The notes under the pieces: model-generated
Seen by the model: the letters and a program-made list of their open reading frames with translations, nothing else
Told to the model about the DNA's origin: nothing
Database searches by the model: none
Virus record (IMG/VR): IMGVR_UViG_3300042987_000978
Span: 1 to 40,914 of that record
Reading direction: 5' to 3' (one strand)
Origin: a virus
Length of the DNA: 40,914 bases
Shown: piece after piece, positions 1 through 7,348 of the stretch
Position numbering within the stretch: the stretch's first letter is position 1
Layout: each line of letters opens with the position of its first letter
Position numbers and translations under genes: made by a program

Positions 1-216
1 GCCCGCCTGACCGCCGAGCAGGAACGCGCCGCCACTCGCGACCAGTTGGACGTGGCGTTGAACGCTGCGGACAACCTGACCCGCGAGCGCATAGAAACCG
101 CACGCTTGACCCAACAGGACGACAAGCTGCGCACCGAGCAGTTCGAGACTGCCATTCGGCTTCAAAACGAAGCCCAACGTAACCTAGGAGTCAATCGTGG
201 CCCAACCATCCAGTAA
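1..216 (+). CDS. C-terminal end of a helical phage protein, possibly the portal C-terminus (partial)
   Basis: Frame 1 is open from the window edge to a TAA and gives 71 residues with no start, so the gene begins to the left. The piece is Ala/Glu/Arg/Gln-rich, highly charged and free of Gly/Pro until its last few residues, so it should be one long helix or coiled coil. It sits directly upstream of a co-chaperonin, scaffold and capsid genes, where podovirus portals are usually found, and portals of the P22 type end in a helical barrel. That placement is the only reason for naming the portal; the family cannot be recognised from this fragment. It overlaps the next gene by 20 bases. Confidence 0.55.
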   Translation, partial: ARLTAEQERAATRDQLDVALNAADNLTRERIETARLTQQDDKLRTEQFETAIRLQNEAQRNLGVNRGPTIQ

Positions 217-379
217 CAACAGCATCAAAGACCTCGAAGCCGTCCCCTACCACAAGCGCATCGCCATGGGTGCGGCGCTCGACGGCACGAGCCTGCAGTC
301 CAAAGGCGGAAAAGCCCTCTCCGCCCCCAGCAGCAAAGGAGGTGCCCTGGCCGGGGCCGCCGTTAAGCCCAAAAAGTAA
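197..379 (+). CDS. Small basic KGG-motif phage protein
   Basis: A 60-residue ORF with a GTG start preceded by AGGAG at 186-190, which supports that start. The N-terminal half is ordinary (KDLEAVPYHKRIAMG). The C-terminal half is low complexity, with SKGGKAL and SSKGGALAG ending in KPKK. The KGG-type motif recurs in the 5181-6104 protein and at the end of the 1874-residue protein, which suggests a shared interaction or nucleic-acid-contact element in this virion. It overlaps the preceding gene by 20 bases and lies 6 bases from the next. Function unknown. Confidence 0.6.
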   Translation: MAQPSSNNSIKDLEAVPYHKRIAMGAALDGTSLQSKGGKALSAPSSKGGALAGAAVKPKK

Positions 380-385
380 ACCCCT

Positions 386-574
386 ATGACCCTAACCGTA
401 ACGCAGCTGATTGGCGCGTTCAAGGCACGTCAAGCTGAAATAAGCTATTCCTTAGCGGTCGGAAACGCCGCGACATGGGAGGCGTATCAGCGCATGGTCG
501 GCGAACACAACGGGCTGCAGAAAGCCCTTGAAATTATTGATAACTTTTTAGAGGATGAAAATGAACATGACTGA
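386..574 (+). CDS. Hypothetical small phage protein
   Basis: A 62-residue, mostly helical acidic protein with no membrane segment (motifs WEAYQRMVGEHNGLQKALEI and a terminal DNFLEDENEHD). I do not recognise a function. Short proteins with a helical hairpin of this kind are common between the portal and scaffold genes of environmental podoviruses. The ATG start has no good Shine-Dalgarno sequence but follows the upstream stop by only 6 bases, so translational coupling is likely. Its end overlaps the start of the co-chaperonin gene. Confidence 0.6.
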   Translation: MTLTVTQLIGAFKARQAEISYSLAVGNAATWEAYQRMVGEHNGLQKALEIIDNFLEDENEHD

Positions 575-998
575 ACCAGTAGCGTCGCAAGACGCTGAGA
601 TGGCTTGGGCCTTTCCGAGCGTAGATCCTGGTGCGCAGCCGTTAGGTGGTCGGGTGTTGGTGCAGTTGCGCCGCAGCCGCAAAAAGACCACCAAAGCAGG
701 AATCGTACTTGTTGAGGAAACCAAAGAGACCGAAAAGTGGAACACGCAGGTCGCCAAAGTCATCTTGATTGGGCCGCTCGCTTTCCGTCATCGCGACTCG
801 ATGAACCCCTGGCCTGAGGGGTCGTGGTGCGCGGTGGGTGATTTTATTCGTGTGCCCAAGTGGGGCGGCGACCGTTGGGAGGTCCGAGTGCCCGGCGAAA
901 ATCACATGGAAGACCCCACCCTTTTCATGATCGTCAATGACCACGAGGTCATTGCCCGAATCACCGCCAACCCGCTCGAGACTAAGGCATTCCTATGA
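561..998 (+). CDS. GroES-like co-chaperonin (Cpn10 fold)
   Basis: About 145 residues with the pattern of a GroES/T4 Gp31 co-chaperonin. A Cpn10 opening (PLGGRVLVQL) is followed by a Lys/Thr-rich segment leading to AGIVLVEETKETEKWNTQVA, a variable insert, a second strand block (VGDFIRVPKWGGDRWEVRV) and the closing LFMIVNDHEVIARI. This matches the GroES order of first strands, mobile loop, VGD block and final I/L-A-I/R strand. It is longer than bacterial GroES (about 97 residues), mainly through the insert around residues 75-90. Known phage co-chaperonins replace GroES so that the host GroEL chamber can fold the major capsid protein; placement just before the scaffold and capsid fits. ATGs occur at 555, 561 and 567; 561 has the best spacing from AGAGG at 550-554. 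The stop overlaps the scaffold start (ATGA). Confidence 0.78.
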   Translation: MNMTEPVASQDAEMAWAFPSVDPGAQPLGGRVLVQLRRSRKKTTKAGIVLVEETKETEKWNTQVAKVILIGPLAFRHRDSMNPWPEGSWCAVGDFIRVPKWGGDRWEVRVPGENHMEDPTLFMIVNDHEVIARITANPLETKAFL

Positions 999-1966
999 GT
1001 ACGGAAACTGAAGAGAAAATCCAAATCAAGGAGCAGGCCGACGGCTCAGCCACCGTGGACCTGCCTCAAGACCTGGCCCCGGTGGCCGACGATGATGACG
1101 GCGACGACGCACCCGAGTCAAAAGCCGACGCCAGCTCAGCTGACGATCCGGCGGACGCCGACTCCGACGACGACACCGAAGCCCTCCGCAACGCCAAACG
1201 CGAGCGCCGCCGCGCCAAGCGCGAACTAGCCCGCAAAACCAGCGCCGAGAAAGATCAGCGCCTGCAGCTGCTCCAGCGGCAGAATCAAGAGCTGATGGAA
1301 CGGTTGTCGGTGGTGGAGCGTAAGACGCACGCCGGCGAACTCGCTAAACTTGACCGCGCCGTTGAAGATCAAGAGCTGCGGCTCGAGTACGCCAAGCGCA
1401 AAATCGCCGAGGCCACCCGCGCCCAGGACGGCGACGCCCTGGCACAGGCGCAGGAGCTCTGGTACGAGTCGAGGCAGCAGCTCGAGGCGTTGAAAAATCT
1501 CAAAAAAGCGAGCACCAACCCCCGTCAGGCCGCCAACCTGCCCGATCCGAGGGTGCAGAAAATGGCCGCCGCGTGGATCAATCGCAATGATTGGTACGAC
1601 CCGCAGCACCGCGACACCGACTCCCGAATCATCAAACAAATCGACGAGGAGCTAACCGCCGAAGGGGGTTGGAACCCGGCTTCCGAGGAGTATTGGGAGG
1701 AACTCGACGACCGGGCAAAAAAGTACTTGCCTCATCGGTATGATTCAGGCTATAATGCGGGGAATCAACGTCAAAAGCCCCGTAACATGCAAACTGGTAC
1801 TGGTCGAGAGTCTTCAAACAGCGGCAACGCTCGTGGTTCATTCACACTGAGCCCCGAGCAGGTTCGCGCTATGAAAGACGCCGGCTTCTGGGACGACCCC
1901 GCCAAGCGCTCCAACATGATCAAGCGCTACGCGGCCGAAGCCCGCCGCAACTCAACCCGTAACTAA
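995..1966 (+). CDS. Capsid scaffolding-like protein
   Basis: A 323-residue protein with the composition of a phage scaffold. It has a very acidic Asp/Ala/Ser-rich N-terminus (residues about 25-65), then a long basic and charged helical coiled coil (about 66-175). A more folded C-terminal part follows, with an AAAWINRNDWYDP block typical of scaffolding-like proteins in environmental podoviruses. A basic, helical tail ends in RNSTRN, and scaffold C-termini usually bind the coat. It lies upstream of the decoration and major capsid genes. The start ATG overlaps the co-chaperonin stop. A promoter-like element lies inside its 3' end (see 1727-1756). Confidence 0.7.
   Translation: MSTETEEKIQIKEQADGSATVDLPQDLAPVADDDDGDDAPESKADASSADDPADADSDDDTEALRNAKRERRRAKRELARKTSAEKDQRLQLLQRQNQELMERLSVVERKTHAGELAKLDRAVEDQELRLEYAKRKIAEATRAQDGDALAQAQELWYESRQQLEALKNLKKASTNPRQAANLPDPRVQKMAAAWINRNDWYDPQHRDTDSRIIKQIDEELTAEGGWNPASEEYWEELDDRAKKYLPHRYDSGYNAGNQRQKPRNMQTGTGRESSNSGNARGSFTLSPEQVRAMKDAGFWDDPAKRSNMIKRYAAEARRNSTRN
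1727..1756 (+). promoter_or_regulatory. Candidate internal promoter before the capsid genes
   Basis: TTGCCT (1727-1732) and a perfect TATAAT (1751-1756) are 18 bases apart inside the 3' end of the scaffold gene, followed by GCGGGG. A similar element occurs at 14384-14412. It could raise expression of the decoration and capsid genes. Being inside coding sequence, it may be chance. Confidence 0.35.
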
Positions 1967-2527
1967 GTGAGCACCACTATGGACCAAAGACTAAAGAAAT
2001 CTCTCACCGCCGGTGGTCGCGAAAGTCGCGCAAGCGAGGACCTCGATCGACTGCCGCCGGAGGCTATGTTCGCCGCCTCACAGGACATCGACAAGATGTG
2101 GAGTGACGAGTGGACGCAAACCGCCCTGCCGAAAGTGCCCGACATTCCCGGTTGGCACCTCTGCTGGCTTTCCACCACTAATAGCTACGACACGATTGAC
2201 AAGCGAATCCGACTAGGGTACGTTCCGGTTACTGCCGATGAGTTACCTGGGTTTGAGAACTATCGCGTAAAAGCGGGCGAGCACGTGGGTCACATTTCGT
2301 GCAACGAGATGTTGCTGTTCAAGTTACCGGCTGAACTCTACCAGCGGGTCATGACGTATTTCCATTATCAAAAACCAATGGAAGCAACCAATGCGATCAT
2401 GGAACGTATGGCCGAACTCCAGCAGGGCGCTGACAGCTCAGGACACAAACTCCTGAAAACGGAAGGCGAAGGCTTCGGTAATGTGGCGAAACAATCCGTC
2501 AACCGACCCCCGGTATTCGAGGGTTAA
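1967..2527 (+). CDS. Hypothetical protein of the capsid gene block
   Basis: A 186-residue soluble protein between the scaffold and the capsid genes. It starts with GTG immediately after the scaffold TAA; an in-frame ATG at 1979 is an alternative start. The N-terminal 40 residues are charged and probably disordered. The middle contains GWHLCWLSTTN and RIRLGYVPVTADELPGFEN, followed by a block with GEHVGHISCNEMLLFKLPAE. These look like the conserved hypothetical protein found beside Mu-type capsid genes in many environmental phages. No catalytic motif is visible. A role in head assembly is inferred from position only. Confidence 0.65.
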   Translation: MSTTMDQRLKKSLTAGGRESRASEDLDRLPPEAMFAASQDIDKMWSDEWTQTALPKVPDIPGWHLCWLSTTNSYDTIDKRIRLGYVPVTADELPGFENYRVKAGEHVGHISCNEMLLFKLPAELYQRVMTYFHYQKPMEATNAIMERMAELQQGADSSGHKLLKTEGEGFGNVAKQSVNRPPVFEG

Positions 2528-2545
2528 ATTGGAGTTTACACAATC

Positions 2546-3160
2546 ATGTCTGCAACCTTAGCACCCTTTGGTTTGCGGCCTGCGTACCACCCTTCGGGGC
2601 TTGATCGTGCGCAGGGGCTAGCCAATGTAATTCAATCGGGGTATGCTCAGAACATTTTGAAGGGTCAGGCCGTCAAGCTCGACCCCGCAACTGGGTATAT
2701 CGTTCGCGCCGCGAGTGGGGACCCCATCTACGGCGTGTTTGATGGCGTCGAGTGGACCGACACCACGGGCCGTCGCCGCGTCTCAAATAGCTGGCCCGCC
2801 AGCACAGCCTATCAAACTGGTTCGTTGATTGCCTACATCTGGACCGACCCCCAAGTGGTTTACGAAATCCAATCCGAAGGCTCGATTGCGCAAACCGCCA
2901 TCGGCCAAGAGTACGACATCACCAACCCGTACAACCCAACCACGGGTGACCCGACGTTGGTGGGGCTGTCTCAGGCCACGATGGGTACTACGGCGGCCTC
3001 CGCCAACGCCACCAAGACGCTCCGCGTCATTGACTTGGCGCCTTACCCAGGCAACGCATGGGGCGACACGTACACGATCGTTCGTGTGCAGATCGCCGAG
3101 TTCCAGTACGCTGGTATCTACGAGGGTGCGGCGACTGCTTACCCCGTAACCATAGCTTAA
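2546..3160 (+). CDS. Putative capsid decoration (cement) protein
   Basis: A 204-residue, Gly/Thr/Ala-rich, mostly beta protein. The opening (TLAPFGLRPAYHPSG) and the segment KGQAVKLDPATGYIVRAA then PIYGVFDGVEW are characteristic of small virion proteins that lie immediately before the major capsid gene and are usually taken as head decoration proteins. No signal peptide or membrane segment is seen. ATG 2546 follows a weak GGAG (2531-2534). The following AGGAGG belongs to the capsid gene, consistent with coordinated high expression. The decoration role is inferred from family resemblance and position. Confidence 0.6.
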   Translation: MSATLAPFGLRPAYHPSGLDRAQGLANVIQSGYAQNILKGQAVKLDPATGYIVRAASGDPIYGVFDGVEWTDTTGRRRVSNSWPASTAYQTGSLIAYIWTDPQVVYEIQSEGSIAQTAIGQEYDITNPYNPTTGDPTLVGLSQATMGTTAASANATKTLRVIDLAPYPGNAWGDTYTIVRVQIAEFQYAGIYEGAATAYPVTIA

Positions 3161-3175
3161 AGGAGGGCTTGACAA

Positions 3176-4093
3176 ATGGCAGCCCCAATGCGCAGTACCG
3201 ACTTTCGGTCGATTGTTGAGCCTATTCTCAACGAGTGTTTCGACGGAGTCTATGATCAACGTGCTGATGAATGGTCGCGGGTTTTCCGCGAGCAAGAAGG
3301 CATTCCCCGTAACTACCACGAAGAGCCGGTCCTGTACGGTTTCGGTTTGGCTCCGCTCCTCCCGGACGGCAGCCCCGTAACGTATCAGCAGGGTGGCGTA
3401 CTCTTCCTCAAGCGCTATGTGTACTCGGTGTATGGTCTTGCCTTCGCCTTGACCAAAGTGCTTGTTGAAGACGGCGACCACATCCGCATCGGATCGGTTT
3501 ACGCTCGTCACCTTGCACAGTCCCTGGTCGAGACTAAAGAGACCCTCTGCGCCAACGTGCTGAACAACGCCTTCACGGGCGGTCAGTACGCAGGCGGTGA
3601 CGGCGTGGCGTTGAACAGCGCCTCGCACCCCATCGTGAACGGCACGTTCAGCAACTTGCTGACCAACGCTGCGGTTCTCAGCCAAACTTCGCTTGAGCAG
3701 ATGCTTATCCAGATCCGCCAAGCCGTTGACAACAACGGTAAGAAGATCCGCCTCGTGCCACGACAGCTCGTCGTCGCCCCAGGCAACATCTTCCAAGCCG
3801 AAGTGCTGCTGAAGTCTGTGCTCCGTGCCGGCCAGGCCAACAACGACATCAACCCCGTAAAATCCATCGGTCTGCTTGACGAAGGCGCTGCGGTGTTGTC
3901 GCGTTTGACCAGCTCGACCGCATGGTGGGTTCAAACCGACGCGCCCGAGGGCATGAAGCTGATGATGCGCCGTCGTCTCGAGAAGACGATGGAAGGTGAC
4001 TTTGAGACCGACACGATGCGGTACAAGGCTACCGAGCGTTATGACGTGGGCTTCACCGATCCACGCGCTATGTACGGTACGCCTGGCGTATAA
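3176..4093 (+). CDS. Major capsid protein (Mu gpT-like, HK97 fold)
   Basis: A 305-residue protein with the hallmarks of the Mu gpT-type major head subunit. An LCANVLNNAF helix is followed by a loop with GGDGVALNSASHPI; later come RLVPRQLVVAP and a terminal RYDVGFTDPRAMYGTPGV strand region. The length is right for an unprocessed HK97-fold coat protein without a fused scaffold. The start has the strongest ribosome site in the block (AGGAGG at 3161-3166). It follows the scaffold and decoration genes and precedes a beta-helix virion protein, the normal head-gene order. Confidence 0.85.
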   Translation: MAAPMRSTDFRSIVEPILNECFDGVYDQRADEWSRVFREQEGIPRNYHEEPVLYGFGLAPLLPDGSPVTYQQGGVLFLKRYVYSVYGLAFALTKVLVEDGDHIRIGSVYARHLAQSLVETKETLCANVLNNAFTGGQYAGGDGVALNSASHPIVNGTFSNLLTNAAVLSQTSLEQMLIQIRQAVDNNGKKIRLVPRQLVVAPGNIFQAEVLLKSVLRAGQANNDINPVKSIGLLDEGAAVLSRLTSSTAWWVQTDAPEGMKLMMRRRLEKTMEGDFETDTMRYKATERYDVGFTDPRAMYGTPGV

Positions 4094-4105
4094 GGGAGAA
4101 ATAAC

Positions 4106-5137
4106 ATGGCTCTGACGAACTTCCCTAATGGGATTACAAGTTTCGGAGTGCCTGTTCTCGGTACTATCGGCGGTTTACCATTTACTGGCAACTACTATTT
4201 TGTAGACCCGGTAAATGGCGCAGATGGTAACGAGGGTAGCGTGGAACTTCCCCTTAAAACTCTTTACGGTGCTTTGGCTAAATGTACCGCTGGCAACAAC
4301 GATGTCGTTATTCTTGTTGGCAACGGTGCAGCCAGTGGTTCAGCGCGTTTGTCAACGGCGCTTGCTCAGACTATTGATTCAACGGCAACCACAGGAACGC
4401 TGGCTTGGAACAAAGATGCAACACACCTCATCGGTGTTTGCGCTCCAACAGCAGTAGCCCAACGTGCTCGTATTGCACCACCCACAGGCACTTACACGCA
4501 AGCAACATTTAACAGCACAGCGTTTATTAACGTAACTGCTTCGGGCTGTTATTTTGCAAACTTGTCAGTGTTTTGCGGATTCTCAACAGGCGCAAACGGC
4601 ATGATTGCATGGACCGATTCCGGCTCACGCAATGCATACAGCAACGTCAATATCTTTGGCATGGCTGATGATGCTTCGGCTCAAGGCGCAAACTCACGTT
4701 CACTGAAACTTAACGGTGGCGGCGAGCGTTCGTTCTATCAGTGCGTTTTAGGTGGCGACACCGTGACACGCACGGTTGCGAATGCAACCCTTGAGTTGGC
4801 AGGCGGCACAGCACGCAATTCGTTTGTTGGATGCGTGTTCCCGTTCCAAACCTCAGCGGCTACGCCCTTGGGTATTTTGGTATCTGCGGCTTCGGGCATT
4901 GATCGTTGGCAGTTGTTCCAGGATTGCTCCTTCATCAATAACGTCCAGTCGGGTTCAACGACCCTCAGTGGACTGTCAACACTACCGGCTTCTGCTGGCG
5001 GTTTGATGCTGATGAAAAATGCAACCTTGGTAGGCATCACTGAGTTCGGCACAGACGCGACCACCCGTGGTCAGATCTATGTTGATGGTGGCGCACCGAC
5101 TGCTGCATCGACTGGCATCGCTGTCAACCCAACCTAA
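4106..5137 (+). CDS. Virion protein with a right-handed beta-helix (pectate lyase-like) pattern
   Basis: A 343-residue protein. After a glycine-rich N-terminus comes YYFVDPVNGADGNEGS and then PLKTLYGALA, the classic entry to a pectate-lyase-type beta-helix (FVDP..G.DGN.GS.. P.KTL..A). Irregular rungs rich in Asn, Thr, Ser and Gly follow. No catalytic triad can be assigned. Proteins of this type next to the major capsid gene are commonly head fibres or decoration proteins with a carbohydrate-facing helix. Its codons are more AT-rich than those of the capsid gene, suggesting later acquisition. A UUCG-capped hairpin follows immediately. Confidence 0.65.
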   Translation: MALTNFPNGITSFGVPVLGTIGGLPFTGNYYFVDPVNGADGNEGSVELPLKTLYGALAKCTAGNNDVVILVGNGAASGSARLSTALAQTIDSTATTGTLAWNKDATHLIGVCAPTAVAQRARIAPPTGTYTQATFNSTAFINVTASGCYFANLSVFCGFSTGANGMIAWTDSGSRNAYSNVNIFGMADDASAQGANSRSLKLNGGGERSFYQCVLGGDTVTRTVANATLELAGGTARNSFVGCVFPFQTSAATPLGILVSAASGIDRWQLFQDCSFINNVQSGSTTLSGLSTLPASAGGLMLMKNATLVGITEFGTDATTRGQIYVDGGAPTAASTGIAVNPT

Positions 5138-5144
5138 TGAGTAC

Positions 5145-5162
5145 CTGGCCCTTCGGGGCCAG
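5145..5162 (+). other. Intergenic hairpin with UUCG tetraloop
   Basis: A perfect 7-base-pair stem (CTGGCCC / GGGCCAG) closes a TTCG loop, the very stable C(UUCG)G type. There is no T-run after it, so a classical intrinsic terminator is unlikely. An RNA-processing or 3'-end-protecting stem between the head genes and the following gene is the likelier role. Confidence 0.55.
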
Positions 5163-5180
5163 CACTGAAAGGAATTAAAA

Positions 5181-6104
5181 ATGGGTCAGTTTAAGCCAAT
5201 GGTCAAAATGATGACCACCGAGCCTTCAATTGAATTGAAGCTCAAAAAAGGCGGTTCCGTCAAAACCCCTAAGATGATGGACGGTGGGGTGATGAGGGGT
5301 CTTGCGGCAGCTCCGGCTCCCGGAGCCCGTGGCGGTATGAACCCGGTGGCTTCGCCGGCGCGGCCCTCTATGGCTATGCGTCGGAAAGCCATGATGACTC
5401 GCCCGATGATGAACCGCCCGATGATGAAGGAGGGTGGCAAGCTCGAGAAAGAAATCCGTAACGAGTCCGAGGAAATCGGACGCGTGAAGGCCAGACTTCA
5501 AAAGCATGAGATGAAGGCTGCTTCTAAGGCCCACAAAGGTCTAAAGACCGGCGGTGTAGTAATGGGTCAGGGTGGGTTTAAAGAAGGCGGCGTAATCGGC
5601 GTAGCGGCCTCCGAGAAAGGAGCCAAAGAGTATGTCAAAACCAAAGTTGACACTACTTCGGGCGAGCATCACACTCCGAAGAAGACTGGCGACGTGGCAA
5701 TGGGCAAACCCGGCGGCTACAAGAAGGGCGGAAGCGCCAAGTACGCCAAAGGCGGAGGCGTCATGGGCAATGTCTCGACGTCAAAACCTGGCCCCACTGA
5801 CACCACCACTGGCGAAGTGAAGAAGGGCAACGCCGGCGGCTACAAGAAAGGCGGTGAAGCTAAGAAAAACAGCGATGTTGATCTTGGTTACTTCAACACC
5901 GTTGGACGCGATGGCGCCCCAGGTGGCGGTAAGAAAGGCGGTGCAATAAAAAAGCACTATGCTACGGGGGGTCTAGTCGATAGCGGACGCGCCGTGGCCA
6001 TGCCCAAGCATTTCGTGTCGAACCCGGTCAAAAACAACTTGCAGTCCGGAACCTTCAAAAAAGGTGGCGGGGTTGAGAAAAAGGCCTACGGCGGCGCGTG
6101 CTAA
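5181..6104 (+). CDS. Lys/Gly-rich KKGG-repeat virion protein
   Basis: A 307-residue, strongly basic, low-complexity protein. It carries many copies of a [FY]KKGG or KEGG/AKGG motif spaced irregularly (GGYKKGGSAKYAKGGG, GGYKKGGEAKK, GGKKGGAIKKHYATGG, FKKGGGVEKK). A Met/Pro/Arg-rich segment lies around residues 65-85, and a short helical stretch (EKEIRNESEEIGRVKARLQK) around 88-107. Such proteins are frequent in environmental phages and have no known enzyme activity. High charge suggests DNA contact inside the head or a disordered linker, but that is inference. SD AAAGGAA precedes the ATG. The same motif ends the 1874-residue protein. Confidence 0.6.
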   Translation: MGQFKPMVKMMTTEPSIELKLKKGGSVKTPKMMDGGVMRGLAAAPAPGARGGMNPVASPARPSMAMRRKAMMTRPMMNRPMMKEGGKLEKEIRNESEEIGRVKARLQKHEMKAASKAHKGLKTGGVVMGQGGFKEGGVIGVAASEKGAKEYVKTKVDTTSGEHHTPKKTGDVAMGKPGGYKKGGSAKYAKGGGVMGNVSTSKPGPTDTTTGEVKKGNAGGYKKGGEAKKNSDVDLGYFNTVGRDGAPGGGKKGGAIKKHYATGGLVDSGRAVAMPKHFVSNPVKNNLQSGTFKKGGGVEKKAYGGAC

Positions 6105-6108
6105 ACCG

Positions 6109-6132
6109 AGCGGGGGCTTAACGGCCCCTGCT
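6109..6132 (+). other. Intergenic hairpin
   Basis: An 8-base-pair stem (AGCGGGGG with CCCCTGCT, one G-T pair) closes an 8-base loop, right after a stop codon. No T-run follows, so an RNA-stabilising or processing stem is more likely than a full terminator. Confidence 0.4.
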
Positions 6133-6150
6133 TCACATTGAAGGTTTGAT

Positions 6151-6939
6151 ATGACCACGACAATTTCCTCAATTACCCGCCAGGGTGCTTTCGAGCCGTT
6201 TGGCTTGCAAGTAGCGCGTGGCCAGATTCAGGGCCACAGCAATGTGCTTGTGTTTGGATACAACCCAGACGTTGACACGTCTGAAGAGTCAGTATGGCCT
6301 GATGGCGGTACGGTTCCCCATCCTACAGTCGCCTCGGTTTTGAAGATTAGTTCGACAAGCAGTAATGATGACGGCAATCCTGTTGGCACAGGAGCTTTGA
6401 CTGTATTCATAGGTGGCTTAGATGGTAGCTACAACGTCGTCAGCGAGACAGTTGTGCTCAATGGACAGACGGCGGTTAATACGCAAAATTCGTATTTGTA
6501 CGTCAATACATTCTATGTTGTTACGGTAGGCACAGGCGGTGCGAATGCTGGCGTTATTTATGCGGGCACTGGAACCGTTACGGGTGGCGTTCCTGATGTC
6601 ATTTACGACATCATCAATACCGGCTACAACAACCGCACAACGGGTCATTATTGTGTACCTGCAGGCTACACAGGCTATATGGTTGAGGGTCAATTCTCTT
6701 CAGGTCAGGCCTCTGGATCAACTGCGGTTACGGGCTTCTTGAAGCAGCATGGTCCTGATGGCATCTTGCGCGTCGGTGCGGTAACCACCGTCAACAATGG
6801 AACCGCTGATTACGTTTTTGATCCGCCTTATATCATTCCTGAAAAGAATTGCGTTGGAGCAACGGCTATTGGTGCGGCAGGAAACAATGCTGTCTCATCG
6901 TATTTCAACATTATCCTGATCAAGAACTCGGGAGAGTGA
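6151..6939 (+). CDS. Putative virion structural protein, beta-rich
   Basis: A 262-residue protein of alternating beta strands rich in Gly, Thr, Val and Asn. The blocks SVWPDGGTVPHPTVASVLKI, then TVFIGGLDGSYNVVSETVVL and NSYLYVNTFYVVTVG form a widespread pattern in marine and freshwater phages (a P-x-x-x-S-V-L-x-I-x-S-T-S-x-N-D-D block followed by a GLD..Y..VSETV.LNG block). I know this family only as a virion-associated protein; its location suggests head decoration or a connector accessory. No membrane segment or catalytic motif. Codon use is AT-leaning compared with both neighbours. Confidence 0.6.
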   Translation: MTTTISSITRQGAFEPFGLQVARGQIQGHSNVLVFGYNPDVDTSEESVWPDGGTVPHPTVASVLKISSTSSNDDGNPVGTGALTVFIGGLDGSYNVVSETVVLNGQTAVNTQNSYLYVNTFYVVTVGTGGANAGVIYAGTGTVTGGVPDVIYDIINTGYNNRTTGHYCVPAGYTGYMVEGQFSSGQASGSTAVTGFLKQHGPDGILRVGAVTTVNNGTADYVFDPPYIIPEKNCVGATAIGAAGNNAVSSYFNIILIKNSGE

Positions 6940-6940
6940 C

Positions 6941-7345
6941 ATGCCTGCTAAGTCGAAAGCGCAGTTTCGGCTCATGAAAGCAGCGGAGCATAACCCAAAG
7001 TTCGCCAAAAAGGTCGGCATCCGGCCTGACACTGCCGCCGAGTACACCGAGTCTAACGTGAAGGGTAAAGCGTATGCGAAACTTCCTGAGCGGCTTAAAG
7101 AGGGCGGCCCGAGTCTTGCGATCGGTCGCGGCGAAAAACTTCCGGCGTCTCAAGGCGCGGGTCTTACCGCCAAGGGTCGAGCGAAATACAACCGCGCCAC
7201 CGGATCAAACTTAAAAGCGCCTCAGCCCGAAGGTGGCCCTCGGCGCGACTCATTTTGCGCCCGCATGGGTCCCGTGGCGCGTAAATCAGACCGTGGGTCG
7301 AGAGCCCGCGCCTCTATGAAACGCTGGAATTGCCCAGGGTGGTAA
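6941..7345 (+). CDS. DUF3008-like / DUF6321-like basic phage protein
   Basis: A 134-residue basic protein that looks like two joined short domains. Residues 1-45 (KSKAQFRLMKAAEHNPKFAK then VGIRPDTAAEYT) match the DUF3008 pattern. Residues about 75-134 (QGAGLTAKGRAKYNRATGSN, RRDSFCARMGPV, RASMKRWNCPGW) match the DUF6321-type motif seen in many phage virion proteins. Both are of unknown function. The start is 1 base after the preceding stop, so the two genes should be co-translated. The GC-rich codon use differs from the flanking AT-leaning genes. Confidence 0.65.
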   Translation: MPAKSKAQFRLMKAAEHNPKFAKKVGIRPDTAAEYTESNVKGKAYAKLPERLKEGGPSLAIGRGEKLPASQGAGLTAKGRAKYNRATGSNLKAPQPEGGPRRDSFCARMGPVARKSDRGSRARASMKRWNCPGW

Positions 7346-7348
7346 TTG

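Noticed and set aside
2783-3934. 383-residue minus-strand open frame opposite the decoration and capsid genes
   Set aside because: It is antisense to two strongly supported structural genes, has Val/Arg-rich composition typical of a complementary frame, and no ribosome site or known motif.
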